From positions 12,253,646-12,317,645 of the forward strand of contig OZ020625.1 of NCBI GenBank assembly GCA_963971575.1: DNA of 64,000 nt. The letters run 5' to 3'. The position numbers and the translations under genes are program-made. Positions 22,210 to 32,632 of this stretch are shown here, piece after piece. The DNA is from Liopterus haemorrhoidalis (taxonomy: Eukaryota > Arthropoda > Insecta > Coleoptera > Dytiscidae). The notes below the pieces were generated by a model. It was not told the origin of the DNA, did no database searches, and saw only the letters and a list, made by a program, of their open reading frames with translations. Every line of letters begins with the position of its first letter. The stretch's first letter is position 1.

Positions 22210-23842
22210 CAGCCTTGGACAAATGTACGGAGCACCCTACGTTTTATTGAATTTTCGGATAATTACAGAATAATGAAAATAACGAAAATGGTAAATAAAA
22301 TAATACATACAGCTTTTAATGACAACTTTAATCAAAATTATTAATATTTTGTGGTACCTCCTCGTGCTTTAATTACCGCACGTACCCTTTTAGGCATTTT
22401 GTCTACAAGTTTTTTACGTACATTGGATTGTACATTGAGCCATTCGTCCAAAATAATGTTCTACAATTTATCTTTTGATTTGCATTTGTAAATAGACACC
22501 TTGTTTATCAGAATCGACCATAAATTTTCTATTTGCGATAAATCTGATGACTGTGGGTTCATGCAAAAAGTGGCAAATTGTTTTTTGAAAACCACTTGTT
22601 TGTTGCCTTGGCTTTGTGACAGGGGGCATTATTTTGTTGAAAAACATATTCTGGATTGTCTTCATCAAATAATTTTAAAATTGATGGTTCCAAAACTTCA
22701 TTAAGCATGGTAATATAACGAGCAGAATAATGCGTTCCTCGTACAAAAAGATTTCGCCTAAGCCTCTGGCGGACATGCACCTCAAGATCATGATGCTACC
22801 AATTTTGACCGTAGGGATGATTCTGTCAGGATGAAAAGCTTCACCCGGATTATGTCTTACAAAGATGGCTCCAGGTTGTACAAAAAGCTGATCCACAAAA
22901 GAAAAACACAACCTAAAGTTCGTAAATTTATAGATATAGAAAAATAGTAAATTAAATTTTATATTGTTAGTGCAATAATTGCTTAGAAATTTATTTTTCT
23001 GCTTAATTCGTAAGTACATTAAAGCATTACAATGCTAACTTCTATATTGGACTCATCAGATCAAATGATTTTCGCTCATTCATCAGGTGTCCAATTTAAA
23101 TGTCTTTTGGCACACTCAAGACGAAGTTTTTTGTGTCGCTCGGTCAACAGTTATTTTTGGTGAGCTTTTTTTCCATGCAAATTAGATTCCACTAGACGTC
23201 TTCTAATTGTTTTAGAAGAAACTTTAACTTCTCTATGCTCCAACAGATCACCAGCCACCTCTTTTGACGATATTGAGCGTTTACGAAGAGCACTTATCTT
23301 TTTATAAAACGATTATCTCTGGAAGTGGTCCACGTTTTCTTCCGGTTTTTGGTCTGTTTTCGTAAATATCAGTCTGTTGGAACCTTTTGATGGTAATTTG
23401 CTCGGCTTTTCATGAACACTCCATTTTTTTTTTAATTTTCACCTGCGATTGTCTTTGTGAATGGAGCAATACAATTTTACTCCTTTCTGCCACAGTGAGT
23501 TCACGATTTTTAGCCATAATATAATTAAAAATATTCACTTTAACTCAATAAAACATGAAAAAGACAGTGTTCACTTCAAACGCATGTGTAAGAATGATCC
23601 AAGCCCTAGTTGTTTATTTTTTTGTGAACAAAACATAACAGATCTGAGCCTATATTTATTTGTATTTCAAGATTTATCATAACTCTGTTTACATTTTTTG
23701 TTCTCTGATTAGACGTATGTATTTTAGAATATGTCAATGATATTTTAAAAACATTTTGTCAAATATATACAAGTTACAATGTACATAAATTTAGATGTTA
23801 TATTATAACTGCATGGGTGCTCCATACATTTGTCCAAGGCTG
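22210..23842 (-). mobile_element. Tc1-like transposon
   Basis: Inverted ends CAGCCTTGGACAAATGTACG and (inverse) CATACATTTGTCCAAGGCTG. TA is present on the right and a decayed CA on the left. The transposase is read on the minus strand. Confidence 0.9.
22341..23517 (-). pseudogene. Tc1-like DD34E transposase, inactivated
   Basis: ATG at 23517 begins MAKNRELTVAERSKIVLLHS, a typical Tc1 N terminus with paired helix-turn-helix. Further on, LNWTPDE and WSDES-type sequence (first catalytic Asp, with stops nearby) lie near 23050-23090. About 110-120 bp of extra AT-rich sequence follows before the frame resumes with FVRHNPGEAFHPDRIIPTVK. The second catalytic position reads QQNNAPCHKAK, so the expected Asp (DNAPCH) is Asn. 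The C terminus ends KARGGTTKY at the stop 22341-22343. Stops, an insertion and the lost Asp show the copy is dead. Confidence 0.85.
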
Positions 23843-24140
23843 TATGTCAATATCTGTAATCGTGTAATCGGCTGTGGACGAGTTATTTGCGGCGATTAGC
23901 GGGGTTATTAAATAAGGGAGCACACGTGTGTGTTTTGTGGTGGGGTACTGTGTTTCTGTCTTTTCACTCTATGTAAGGGAAAAAGGAGTAAGTCACATTT
24001 TCAAAAATCTGACTACATATAGTACAAACTAGAAATACAAATCTGTTAAATGTAAAATTGGAACATGTAATAGCTCCTCTTCTGGTATTAAATGTATAAG
24101 AATATCAAATAGAATAATGTGTACAAAGAAACATGTTGTG
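23843..24140. other. Unassigned intronic sequence
   Basis: AT-rich; one purine-rich stretch. I see no exon, TIR or tandem repeat. Confidence 0.4.
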
Positions 24141-24149
24141 AAAAAACTT

Positions 24150-24420
24150 CTTCTATTTAACAGGGCTACCAAATGGTGGATCGAAATTCTCAAAATGAAC
24201 GATAATAGATTCCTAAAAATATGTTTAAATAAACTAAGACTAGTAAATTCCTCTGAAAGAAATAATATTAGATTTAATTGGGTTGCGTAGTACAGAGTAA
24301 TAATCGGTAAAATGAATTTTGAATGGCTATGGGAGAAAATATCCCTGACATCGAAAACAATTTGGGAAAACTCCTGCAGTGCTACAAAAATTATTTAGAA
24401 GAATCTATCATCTTATTCCG
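24150..24420 (+). pseudogene. Possible non-LTR retrotransposon C-terminal remnant
   Basis: One frame reads RATKWWIEILKMNDNRFLK, then CLNKLRL and NNIRFNWVA, a stop, and GKMNFEWLWE. Spaced Trp residues after a KMxxxRxxK motif occur in the C-terminal part of some large non-LTR retrotransposon polyproteins. The resemblance is weak and no RT motif is present. Confidence 0.25.
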
Positions 24421-24714
24421 CAATTTACAACAATATTTCTCTTTCCGCTCAGAATAACTATCTGTTGTACAACAGTAGTTTTAAATTCAAGAAAACTGTC
24501 AATCAACTACGTACAGCGAGCGCTAAAGGTTTGACCCTTTTTCATAATGTCTTCAGACATCACATTTTATATACGTATATGGCGACAACTCGGATGCTAA
24601 ACAGTATTTCAAATTCCGCTACAGTGCAGTGTTAACACCGTAAGATAGATATCGAGATATCCCCCTTCTTTGATGCCCGAACGCTGGAATAAGCGTGGCC
24701 AACTAGTATTAGAT

Positions 24715-25227
24715 CAGTGCGAAAACTGTCGGATGGTACATTGCTGATTGAAGCACAAACTGATGCTTCAGAAATGCTAAGAATTTGGCGAGTTTCGTAT
24801 TTCAGTACAGCCACATAAGGCACTGAAATCTTCCAAAAGCGTCGTAACGGATCGAGACCTTGCGCATGTTACGGAGGAAGAGTTCGTGCAGGAAATGGCA
24901 TCGCAAGATGTCATTGAATGCAAGATGCTCATCCCCCGGAACGGCAAGCCTGCGATCTCAATGGTGGTGTCCTTCGCTGGCGCCAGGTATCCAAAATCGG
25001 TAAGAGTGGGGTACAATGTTTGTATCGTTCGCTTCTACTACCCCAGCCCGATGCGATGCTATAAGTGCCAGCGTTTCGGTCACACAGTAAGTCGTTGTGG
25101 CAAACAGTTTATCTGTGCCAACTGCGGACAGTACCAACTTGAAGTTGAATTTTGTACATACGTGGTACACTGCGTGAATTGCAAAGGTGTGCATGCCTCG
25201 ACTTTAAGCTACTCTCAAACGTACTAA
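24715..25227 (+). pseudogene. Retrotransposon ORF1 (gag-like) with CCHC zinc knuckle
   Basis: Across a frame change near 24800 the translation shows KLSDGTLLIEA, VTDRDLAHVTEEEFVQEM, and RVGYNVCIVRFYYPSPMRC. It runs into the knuckle CYKCQRFGHTVSRC (CX2CX4HX4C) and a second Cys pair, ICANCG. This is the usual layout of Jockey/I-type ORF1 nucleic-acid-binding proteins, with an RRM-like region before tandem knuckles. The third knuckle is degenerate and the frame ends in TAA at 25225-25227. Downstream sequence to 25860 is frame-broken. Confidence 0.75.
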
Positions 25228-25864
25228 GAAGAGAAAGCTATCCAGGTCATCAAGACGATTGATAAGATACCGTATTTCGACGCCAGGGAGAAGTACAGAG
25301 AGAGCACGCCTGTCCCTTCGCACAAGTGGCAGCAAAGAAGTCAGCAAACGTTCAAACTCAGACGGAATCAGTGCCTCGTTCGACAATTAAAGCATTAGCG
25401 TTAGCTACGCCAAAAAAATTCGGGACGGAAAAGGTGGCGCAATTGGTCCCAGAGTTCAAAATTCAGACAACCCGGGGGATCGAGTCTTAATCAATTCTCC
25501 CTCCCCTAAAGAGAATGCACTAAACCTCAGTTCTCCCAACCACCTAAGGAGAAGATCTCACAGTCTTCTCCACATACGAGAAGCGACCAGATAATGGTCG
25601 CTTATACAAATCCCCGTCGAAAAGGAGACCGATAAGGGATCCGTTGCTTCTCACTGGATACCAGTGAGAGCAAAACAATAAAAAAAAGGCGTTCTATGTG
25701 TCCATTAAAACACCTGGACTAGCAAATGAAAGTTTAGACGAGAAAATGGCTGTAGAGCCACAACTTAAGAAGAACCAAAGATCATTAGGTTGCGGGGTAA
25801 CTCCCCTAAATAGAAATGAGCGGCCTACTAATCTAGTGGATCTATAACGGTGTATCACAGCGCT

Positions 25865-26262
25865 ACGAAGAACTGCGACAACTTTTTTGCGAACTTTGCG
25901 CCTTCGTGTGTTTGTTTGTAGGAAACAAACTTCAAGGAAACCGACACATACTCGAGGATACTCGGTGTTTCGCACAGATTTTCTTACGGGAGTAAGAGCA
26001 TGTGATGGCGTGGCAATTCTCGTTAGAGACACATTGTACCACGATCCTGTGGACATTGACACTAAGCTGCAGTTCGTAGCCATCGTGTTGCGCTTCCCCT
26101 CTAGGTGACGATTTGTTCTATCTATCTTCCCCCTGGTGTACGAACTGACATACGAGACGTCGTGAATTTCATCGATCAACTCCTACCACCCTTCATACTA
26201 TCAGGCGATGTTAACGCCTATAATGTGTGTTGGGAATCGGTGCGGAACGATCGACGGGCATA
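25865..26262 (+). pseudogene. AP-like endonuclease fragment of the same element
   Basis: Frame 25887-26108 gives GVAILVRDTLYHDPVD and LQFVAIVLRFPS. A shift at about 26105 leads to CSIYLPPGV ... LSGDVNAYN. GxAIL, IYxPP and GDxNA are conserved blocks of the exonuclease-endonuclease-phosphatase fold in ORF2 of non-LTR elements; here GDFN has become GDVN. The N-terminal part and the SDH block are absent. Confidence 0.7.
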
Positions 26263-26392
26263 ACACCTGGAAAATATGTTGAACGATTAGAATTTAAGTC
26301 TTTTGAACGACGGCAGACCCACGCACTTCTGCGAAACAACAGGTACATTCATTGCTATTACGATCTTAGCGTCTTTTCAGGAGCCATCGCGC

Positions 26393-26874
26393 CAGTGATG
26401 GGATTCACCCGGTTCGCTCGAACCGTTTGTTAAGAAATTTTAAGTTCGGCGAACCGCTTGTTAAAATACTTTAGATTCAGGGAATGACTATAGCCGTCAG
26501 TTCAGCAGAAGCTGAAAGAGGCTTTAGCCTTATGGATAATATATGCACAGAAAAACGAAACTGACTGATCGTTTCAAATATAAGTAGTATAATGTTTATT
26601 AATTTGAATGGTTTGCCTTTAATAGATTGGGATCCAGTACCGATAGTGTTAAATTGGTTAAGAAGCAACCACAGTTGGGATGATCCTCGTGTAAAAACAA
26701 AAACGGAAGTAGAAGTGACTGAAAACCAGAGGGCTATTTGGCAATATTTAAAATAATTACATATCTTAATGTTTAATTTAAATAAATATACTATTTTGAA
26801 TTTTGTGAAAATTTTGTGTCTTTAAACAAATAACCCTGCGAACCGGTTGTTGAGCAAATTGAATCCCAACACTG
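26393..26874 (+). mobile_element. hAT element with transposase C-terminal remnant
   Basis: The ends CAGTGATGGGATTCA and TTGAATCCCAACACTG are inverted; the flanks are catcgcgc and catcgcac (8 bp duplication, one change). The interior (about 26490-26755) encodes the dimerisation end of a hAT transposase: SSAEAERGFSLM, a stop at the R-L position, then LNGLPLIDWDP and NWLRSNHSWDDPR. The rest of the transposase is missing. Confidence 0.85.
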
Positions 26875-27337
26875 CATCGCACCTTCGTTAAATTGGGATG
26901 TGTCCTCTTTTAGGCCTGGGAGTCGTCTTAAGGCCTGTGTTTAATACTGTTACCGAATCCCCCTGGTCACAGTAGGTTCTTCGGAGAGAAGATTGGTCCA
27001 AGTTCGCAGAATTATTCTCTCACGAGTATATTCCGAACGTGACCGTGGACGAGGAGGTGAATCATTTCACTGATTCCATCATGTGCGCGGCTAAAAGCAG
27101 CATGTATGCCGGCCTCACAGCCTCGTCGAGTTCCCGTTCCCTGGTTGAACGTGGAATGTGACTTGGCGCTACATGAAAGGAGATACCTCTTCGATACCTT
27201 TCATCATTTTCCGTTATAGCTCTTTTCATCTGAGAACTTGCGACATTTTGAGAGATATTGATTTTAATATGCCCGAAATGACAAGTTACGTTTTGTGTGC
27301 TGTTCCACCATGAACGCTACCGCTACCGCTTCCGCTT

Positions 27338-27559
27338 GTGAATCTCACATTAACTAAGTTTGATAAATGTACTAAGTTGCCTATCGAATACCAGCATGAG
27401 TTACAAAGAACACTGGTACCTTGGTTCGAGGATACTGTCATTTTTACTGACGGATCAAAATCCGGAAACAGGGTTGGATGTCAGCAGTTTCAGTACCCTC
27501 TGTACCCTCTGTTCTTAGAAGACGAGCTTGCTTGGCGTAGGTTGTCCAGATGTGAATAA
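27338..27559 (+). pseudogene. RNase H fragment of the I/Outcast-like element
   Basis: The frame contains YQHELQRTLVPWFED then VIFTDGSKSG, the first catalytic-Asp block of a retrotransposon RNase H domain. The Gly-Cys that follows (NRVGC) also fits. The frame is lost soon after, so the remaining catalytic residues are not present. An RNase H domain favours the I, Outcast or R1-like groups over CR1. Confidence 0.6.
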
Positions 27560-27560
27560 G

Positions 27561-27808
27561 TTTCAGAAGTAGTAAATTGAGAAAATTCACCAACTTTCTG
27601 ATAATTTCGAATTTCAGAGAAATGTCAAGATGAGCCTATTACGTTGGTAATATTCCTTTGAGATGTTTAACGCACTGTTATAATTGTCTTCAGTTACACT
27701 CAAATCCTTGATTTTTGAGCAAAAAAAGCTTCAAGTTACCATCCGAGTGAACGAATCTGCGAGTTACTAACCGAGCAACACAAATAACTATGAAATAAAA
27801 AAACTAAT
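27561..27808. other. Unassigned intronic sequence
   Basis: AT-rich spacer with no recognisable feature between the I/Outcast wreck and the next repeat. Confidence 0.4.
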
Positions 27809-28890
27809 ATGAAGTGTGAATTTTCACACATTTCAGGGTTTCGCAGGTATGCTGAGTGTGTAGGACAAATTTTGCTTTGTAGTAATCACGGCAAAATGAA
27901 CGATATTTTTAAAATAATTTATCGTCTGTTAATCTAAGAGCTTTAATAACAAATTTTATGTTAAGATATTTTTTTGTTAGTTTTAATTCGACCTCATACC
28001 ATTATTTAGGTTTCTAAATATGTGCAGTATTTTTTTATATAGCAAGGTTCATTAAGAATTTGAAAATTGCGCCTATGGCTTCCATTGGTCGTCATATGCT
28101 CCGCCCCTTTGGTTTCGTATACATGACACATAGAATGAAAATATAATTCCAACATTTCAACTGGTTATTAAATTTACGCTCTTAAAAATTAAATGCAACA
28201 TTTGCCAAAATATAACTAGAATTTTGACAAAATAATTCAATGAAAACAAGAATGAAAAAAAAAAAAACAAAAAATAAAATTGTCTACTCTGCCCGGAAGC
28301 AAATCCTAGAATTCTGGGTAGCTAGCGAGCATGCTAACCATTAGACTCTGATACGTCTTCTATTCTAGTGTGTTACATAACTATAACTTTTGTAAATCGT
28401 CAACCATAAAAACACAATAAATGCGTTATTTTCCAAAAACATCGTCTGATCAGAATTTCTGTTGTACTATTCCGGGTCACAGCAATGTACATTACTTAGA
28501 ATTTTTTCAAATTTTTAGGTTAAACTATCTGGAACCACTGGGTGTGGGACAAATTTTTTGCACAATTTTGGCAATAATCGCATCAAAATAATTTATTTTG
28601 CAAAATTTTGATCGTTAATCCACGTACTAAGGATTTTCAATTGATATCCTAATAAGAATTTTAAAAAAATATTTTTTTTTTCGATTAGCAGATATGTGTT
28701 TTTATTTTTAGAGGGATATACTTTTTAGATGTTTTAGTATTTTTGCTATGTGCGGGTCAAAGAGTTGTATAAGCCTGCCCAATTTCAACTCTCTAGGTTT
28801 AGCCGTTTGGTTACAATTTTTACCGAACAGACAGACAGACGACAAAATCACGGTATAATAGTTTTTTGGTCATACTTACAAAACCCTAAA
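27809..28890 (-). repeat. tRNA-module repeat family, copy B
   Basis: A nearly complete ~1.08 kb copy. It begins gaagtgtgaattttcacaca and ends ttacaaaaccct. Both ends contain the inverted AGGGTTT(T/C)G motif. It carries a GACAGACAGA run near 28830. Confidence 0.8.
28286..28355 (-). other. tRNA-like module within repeat copy B
   Basis: On the minus strand an A-box-like AGTCTAATGGTTAGCATGC is followed by a decayed B-box (GGATTTGCTTCC). It has the same relative position and orientation as in copies A and C. Confidence 0.5.
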
Positions 28891-29156
28891 AACAGTCCTG
28901 TGTCAAGAGACTTTTATTTCCGAACCCTAACTATCAATGAGTGGAAATATAAAAGGGTGAATGTGCCAATTTAAAAATTTTCACTATTAAAATATTCACC
29001 TCTCCTCAGATCTGATCTGCTATCCTTTAAGTTGTGAACCACGAAGTTTTCAACCGATTACTCAAAAAAAAAAAAAAAACACAGAAATTAAATTTTTGGC
29101 ATTTTCAACTCTTCCCATTTCCACTCTTGAATTCGCATACAACGGAGAATACATAC

Positions 29157-29338
29157 CAATTCCTGTATTTCCATCGCTATTGTAATATTAATGTTCGCGT
29201 CAGTAGTCTGCGCTTGCTCATTTTCTTTAGCTACCTCGCTAATTAAAGACTTAGATAAATGGTGTACTTCTCCAATTGTTGGTAATTCCTCACCCTCGGC
29301 ATGTTCTATTGCTGCGTCGATTCCCGCTTCTGCAGCAC
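29157..29338 (-). CDS. Host gene, exon c
   Basis: The acceptor is TTTGTAG (29340-29339) and the donor is GTATGT (from 29156). Incoming phase 1 forms Gly with the G from exon b; outgoing phase is 0. It encodes about 60 residues. It starts with small residues (GAAEAGIDAAIEHAEGEE), is acidic overall, and reads as one or two helices with a Pro-Thr-Ile-Gly break. It has no Cys; one NIT sequon lies near the end. The reading frame runs on 70 nt into the intron without a stop, so the donor choice rests on the GTATGT match and phase agreement with exon d. Confidence 0.75.
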
Positions 29339-29456
29339 CTACAAACAAGTTAAGCCTTTAATCGGGCGTCCTGCCGTAAATTTTAATGGTTTGGTACCAC
29401 AAAATGCATTTTATTTTAAATAATTTTTTTTTTTCAACTATATAAAATATTAGATA

Positions 29457-32311
29457 CTAGCTGAAAACCCGTGCTTCGCTACGGTATATTGTCTCACTAG
29501 CACAGGAGATACGAAGGGTTTCTCCCGAATTTCATGTCATTTTGTCCAGGGACGCTGTATCGAATAATAAATACCAATTTACTCCGTAAGGGCTGCAATT
29601 TAAAGAAACTGTCAAACGGTTTCTAAATTTAAACCTATGTACCAAAATGAAGTGTTATAACTCAAGAAATACAAAGGTTTTCATAATTCACCCCGAATGC
29701 ATATTCACCCATTAATGCCTCATTTTCATGCGGGTGTTGGAAGTGTGGAACAAAGAATTCAACCAATAGGATCGCTCTATTTTGAAAAAACCCGTACCAT
29801 GGTATCGTAGGCGCGGTGTTACAAGCGCGGTGTCGCAAGTTCAAAAATTTCAACTCTAGCGCCGGCCGCACCGTCGAAACCATAGAAACAGATATATTTT
29901 GTCGCAATAAGTCTAAATATGCATAAAAAGAGCTAGACGTCTCCTTCGATTTGACGACATATTAAATGAAATTGAATAACCGTTTACTCCAAACACTTGT
30001 ATAAACTTTTAGGTTAAATTTGGGTTATATACAAATGTTGTCAAAACCGAAAACGCGCCCTTATCACGCCTCCAACCCCACCATGAAATTCGAACTTGTA
30101 AATATAACACCACGCCTCTCACCCCTGTCAAGCCTTTGACACTACCATGAAAATGAGGCATTAGGGGTTGATTAGTACAAAATCATGAATTTCTGTTTTA
30201 AACATTTGTATGGGTAACCTTTGTAAGCAAAAACCAAGTAGATATCTCATTGTGCCTAAGAGATATTGACGCATCCCTAAATAAATTTCACTCCATTTCA
30301 CCCCTTAAAATCGAATTTAGAAAAATCTCTTCTTATTGTAATATAAATCGTTTCTTACGTCATGGAGGCATTACGCTCCGAATTTCATGTCTTAATATCT
30401 TTAAAAAACTGTCAAAATACTTGTTCTTGAAAAGATTTTCAAAAAGGTGTTTTAAAAAAGGCACGTCTATGCCAAAAATTAATGTTATAACTCAACAAAC
30501 AGGAAAAGTTACGGGTGCTATAATTCAACCAATTTGGGGTGAATTGGTACGAAATCATGATTTTTTAAAAATATTATTGTATGGGTGAAATCATATTTGA
30601 CCCCTTTTTAGCCCCTTAGAAGTCGACTTTCGAAGAATCTTTTCTTAGCGATCTTTTCTTGCGAATTTCATATATCTATGTCAAAGGAACGTTCTATCGA
30701 ATAAAAAACATCCATTTACCCCTTTAAGGGTGAATTTAAAAAAAAATTGTCAAAACTATTTCGAAACATTTTCAAAAGACACTTATTTGCCAAAGAGGAA
30801 TTTTATAACTCAACAAACACATAAAATACGATGGGACATATAATTCACCCCGAATGTAGATTCACCCCTTTACGGGTTCTTTAGGATAAAATCTTGAAAT
30901 AAGTTTTTCGATATTTGCATGGGTAATCTTTGTAAGCAAAAACTAAGTCGATATCTTATTGGTCCTAAGAGATATTAAGGAATTCTTGAAATCACACCTC
31001 CTCTTTTCACCCTTTAGGTGTGAAATTTAAAAAAACTTACAAAACCGTTTCGAAATATTTTAAAAAGACACCTATGTACCAAAACGTAATATTGCAACTA
31101 AACGAACACAGGAAAAACGTTGGGATGTATAATTCACCCCGATTGTAGATTTACCCCTTTAGGCATTGATCAGGACACATTGCATGGGTAGTCTTTGTAA
31201 GCAAAAACCAAGTCAATATCTTATTAGTCGTAAGAGATTTTAAGCATACTTTGAAATCAAATGACACCCCTATTCATCTTTTAGAGGTGAAATTTTAAAA
31301 AACTGTTAAAACCATTTCGAGATATTTAAAAAAAAACACATATTGCCAAAAAGTAATGTTGCAAAAGTAAATAAACACAGGACATACAATGGAATGTATA
31401 ATTCACCCCGATTGTAGATCCATCTTTTTAGGGGTTGATTAGGACAAAATCCTGAAATAAGTTTCTCGGTATTTGTATGGGTAATCTTTGTAAGCAAAAA
31501 GCAAGTCGATATCTTATTGGTCCTAAGAGATATTGAGGAATCCTTGAAATCACAATTCACCCTCTTTCACCCTTTAGGGGTGAAATTTTAAAAAACTGTC
31601 TAAACCATTTCGAGATATTTTAAAAAGACACCTATGTTCCAAAAAGTAATGTTGCAACTAAACGAACTCAGGAAATATAACGGGATGTATATTTCACCCC
31701 GATTATAGATCCACCTCTTTAGGGGTTGATTTGGACAAAATCCTGAAATAAGTTTTTCGGTATTTCTATGAGTAATCTTTGTAAGCAAACAGTAAGTCGA
31801 TATCTTATTGGTCCAAAGAGATATGAAGGAATCCTTGAAATCACAATTCACCCCTTTTCACACCTTGGAGGTTGAAATTTAATAAAACTATCAATAAATT
31901 TTCAAGATATTTTAAAACACCTATGTGCCAAAAAGTAATTTTGCAACTAAATGAACACAGGAAATACAACGGGATGTATAATCCACCCCGATTGTAGGTT
32001 CACCCCTTTAGGGGTTGATTAGGGCAAAATCCCGAAATAAGTTTTTCGGCATTTGTATGGGTAATACTTGTAAGCAAAAACTAAGTCGATATCCCATCGG
32101 CCCTAAAAGACATTAAGGAATTTGTGAAATCACATTTCACCCCTTTTCATCCATTAGGAGTGGAATTTCTAAAAATCCCTTCTTAGTGGGTGCTTCCGTC
32201 ATGAAGGGAATATACTCTCCAAATTTAAAGTTTCTAGGCCCAAGGGTTCGGGCTGGACGGTGATGAGTGAATGAGTCAGTCAGTCAGGACACTGCCTTTT
32301 ATATATATAGA
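29457..32311 (-). mobile_element. Non-autonomous Helitron built of ~290 bp tandem repeats
   Basis: Read on the minus strand it starts TCTATATATATAAAAGG after an A. It ends in a short hairpin (CCGTAGCGAAGCACGG) followed by TTTTCAGCTAG and a T, the expected A/T target and CTAG terminus of Helitrons. Most of the interior is some seven to eight degenerate ~290 bp units, each with tttgtaagcaaaaa, gatatcttattggtcctaag, a caccccttt block and a cctatgtgccaaaaagtaat block. No Rep/helicase is encoded. The short open frames are repeat artefacts. A Harbinger-like element sits inside at 29715-30161. Confidence 0.85.
29715..30161 (-). mobile_element. Harbinger-like element, deleted copy 1
   Basis: Exact 16 bp inverted ends ATGCCTCATTTTCATG, flanked by TA (29713-29714, 30162-30163) and possibly TTA. 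It shares its interior with 59803-60383, where more of a Harbinger-type protein remains. Here the coding part is cut out around 29905. Confidence 0.75.
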
Positions 32312-32430
32312 TAGATTATTTGAAATACTAACCTGATCAAAAATACCAGTTAAAATATTGCTCAGTTCTCATCAGTTTGCATTATTTTTGATATCTAGAT
32401 GCTAGGAATGACGAGAATTAGAAATTTATG

Positions 32431-32600
32431 GAACCGGGTACCCGCAACAATTACCCGGATATTACCCACTACCCGTTAATTACCCACTACCCGTTAATTA
32501 CCCACTACCCGTTAATTACCCGCTATCTTTTAATTACCCGCTACTTGTTTATTACCCGCTATCAGATAATTGCACGGTAATTACCCGCTACCCGTTGATA
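32431..32600. repeat. Minisatellite with ~17 bp units
   Basis: About eight copies of a unit like ttacccactacccgttaa, degenerating to the right; C-rich within AT-rich flanks. Confidence 0.85.
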
Positions 32601-32632
32601 AATAAAAATTAAAAGTTAGTATAACAAAATCG

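Larger units (their letters stand above)
24650..27560 (+). mobile_element. I/Outcast/Jockey-like non-LTR retrotransposon, heavily deleted
   Basis: Pieces appear in the expected order: a gag-like ORF1 with CCHC knuckles (24715-25227), an AP-endonuclease fragment (25865-26262), a post-endonuclease linker (26985-27200) and an RNase H fragment (27338-27559). The RT core is missing. GC content is noticeably higher than in the surrounding DNA. A hAT element interrupts it at 26393-26874. Confidence 0.7.

Noticed and set aside
24632..25386. Minus-strand open frames over the gag-like region
   Set aside because: Antisense shadows of the ORF1 coding strand, which has the CCHC knuckle.
29088..29348. Longer version of exon c extending to 29088
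   Set aside because: GTATGT at 29156 gives phase agreement with exon d; the extra frame has intron-like composition.
29457..32311. CRISPR-like or satellite centromeric array
   Set aside because: Units are ~290 bp, degenerate and enclosed by Helitron ends; no spacers and no CRISPR-type short repeats.
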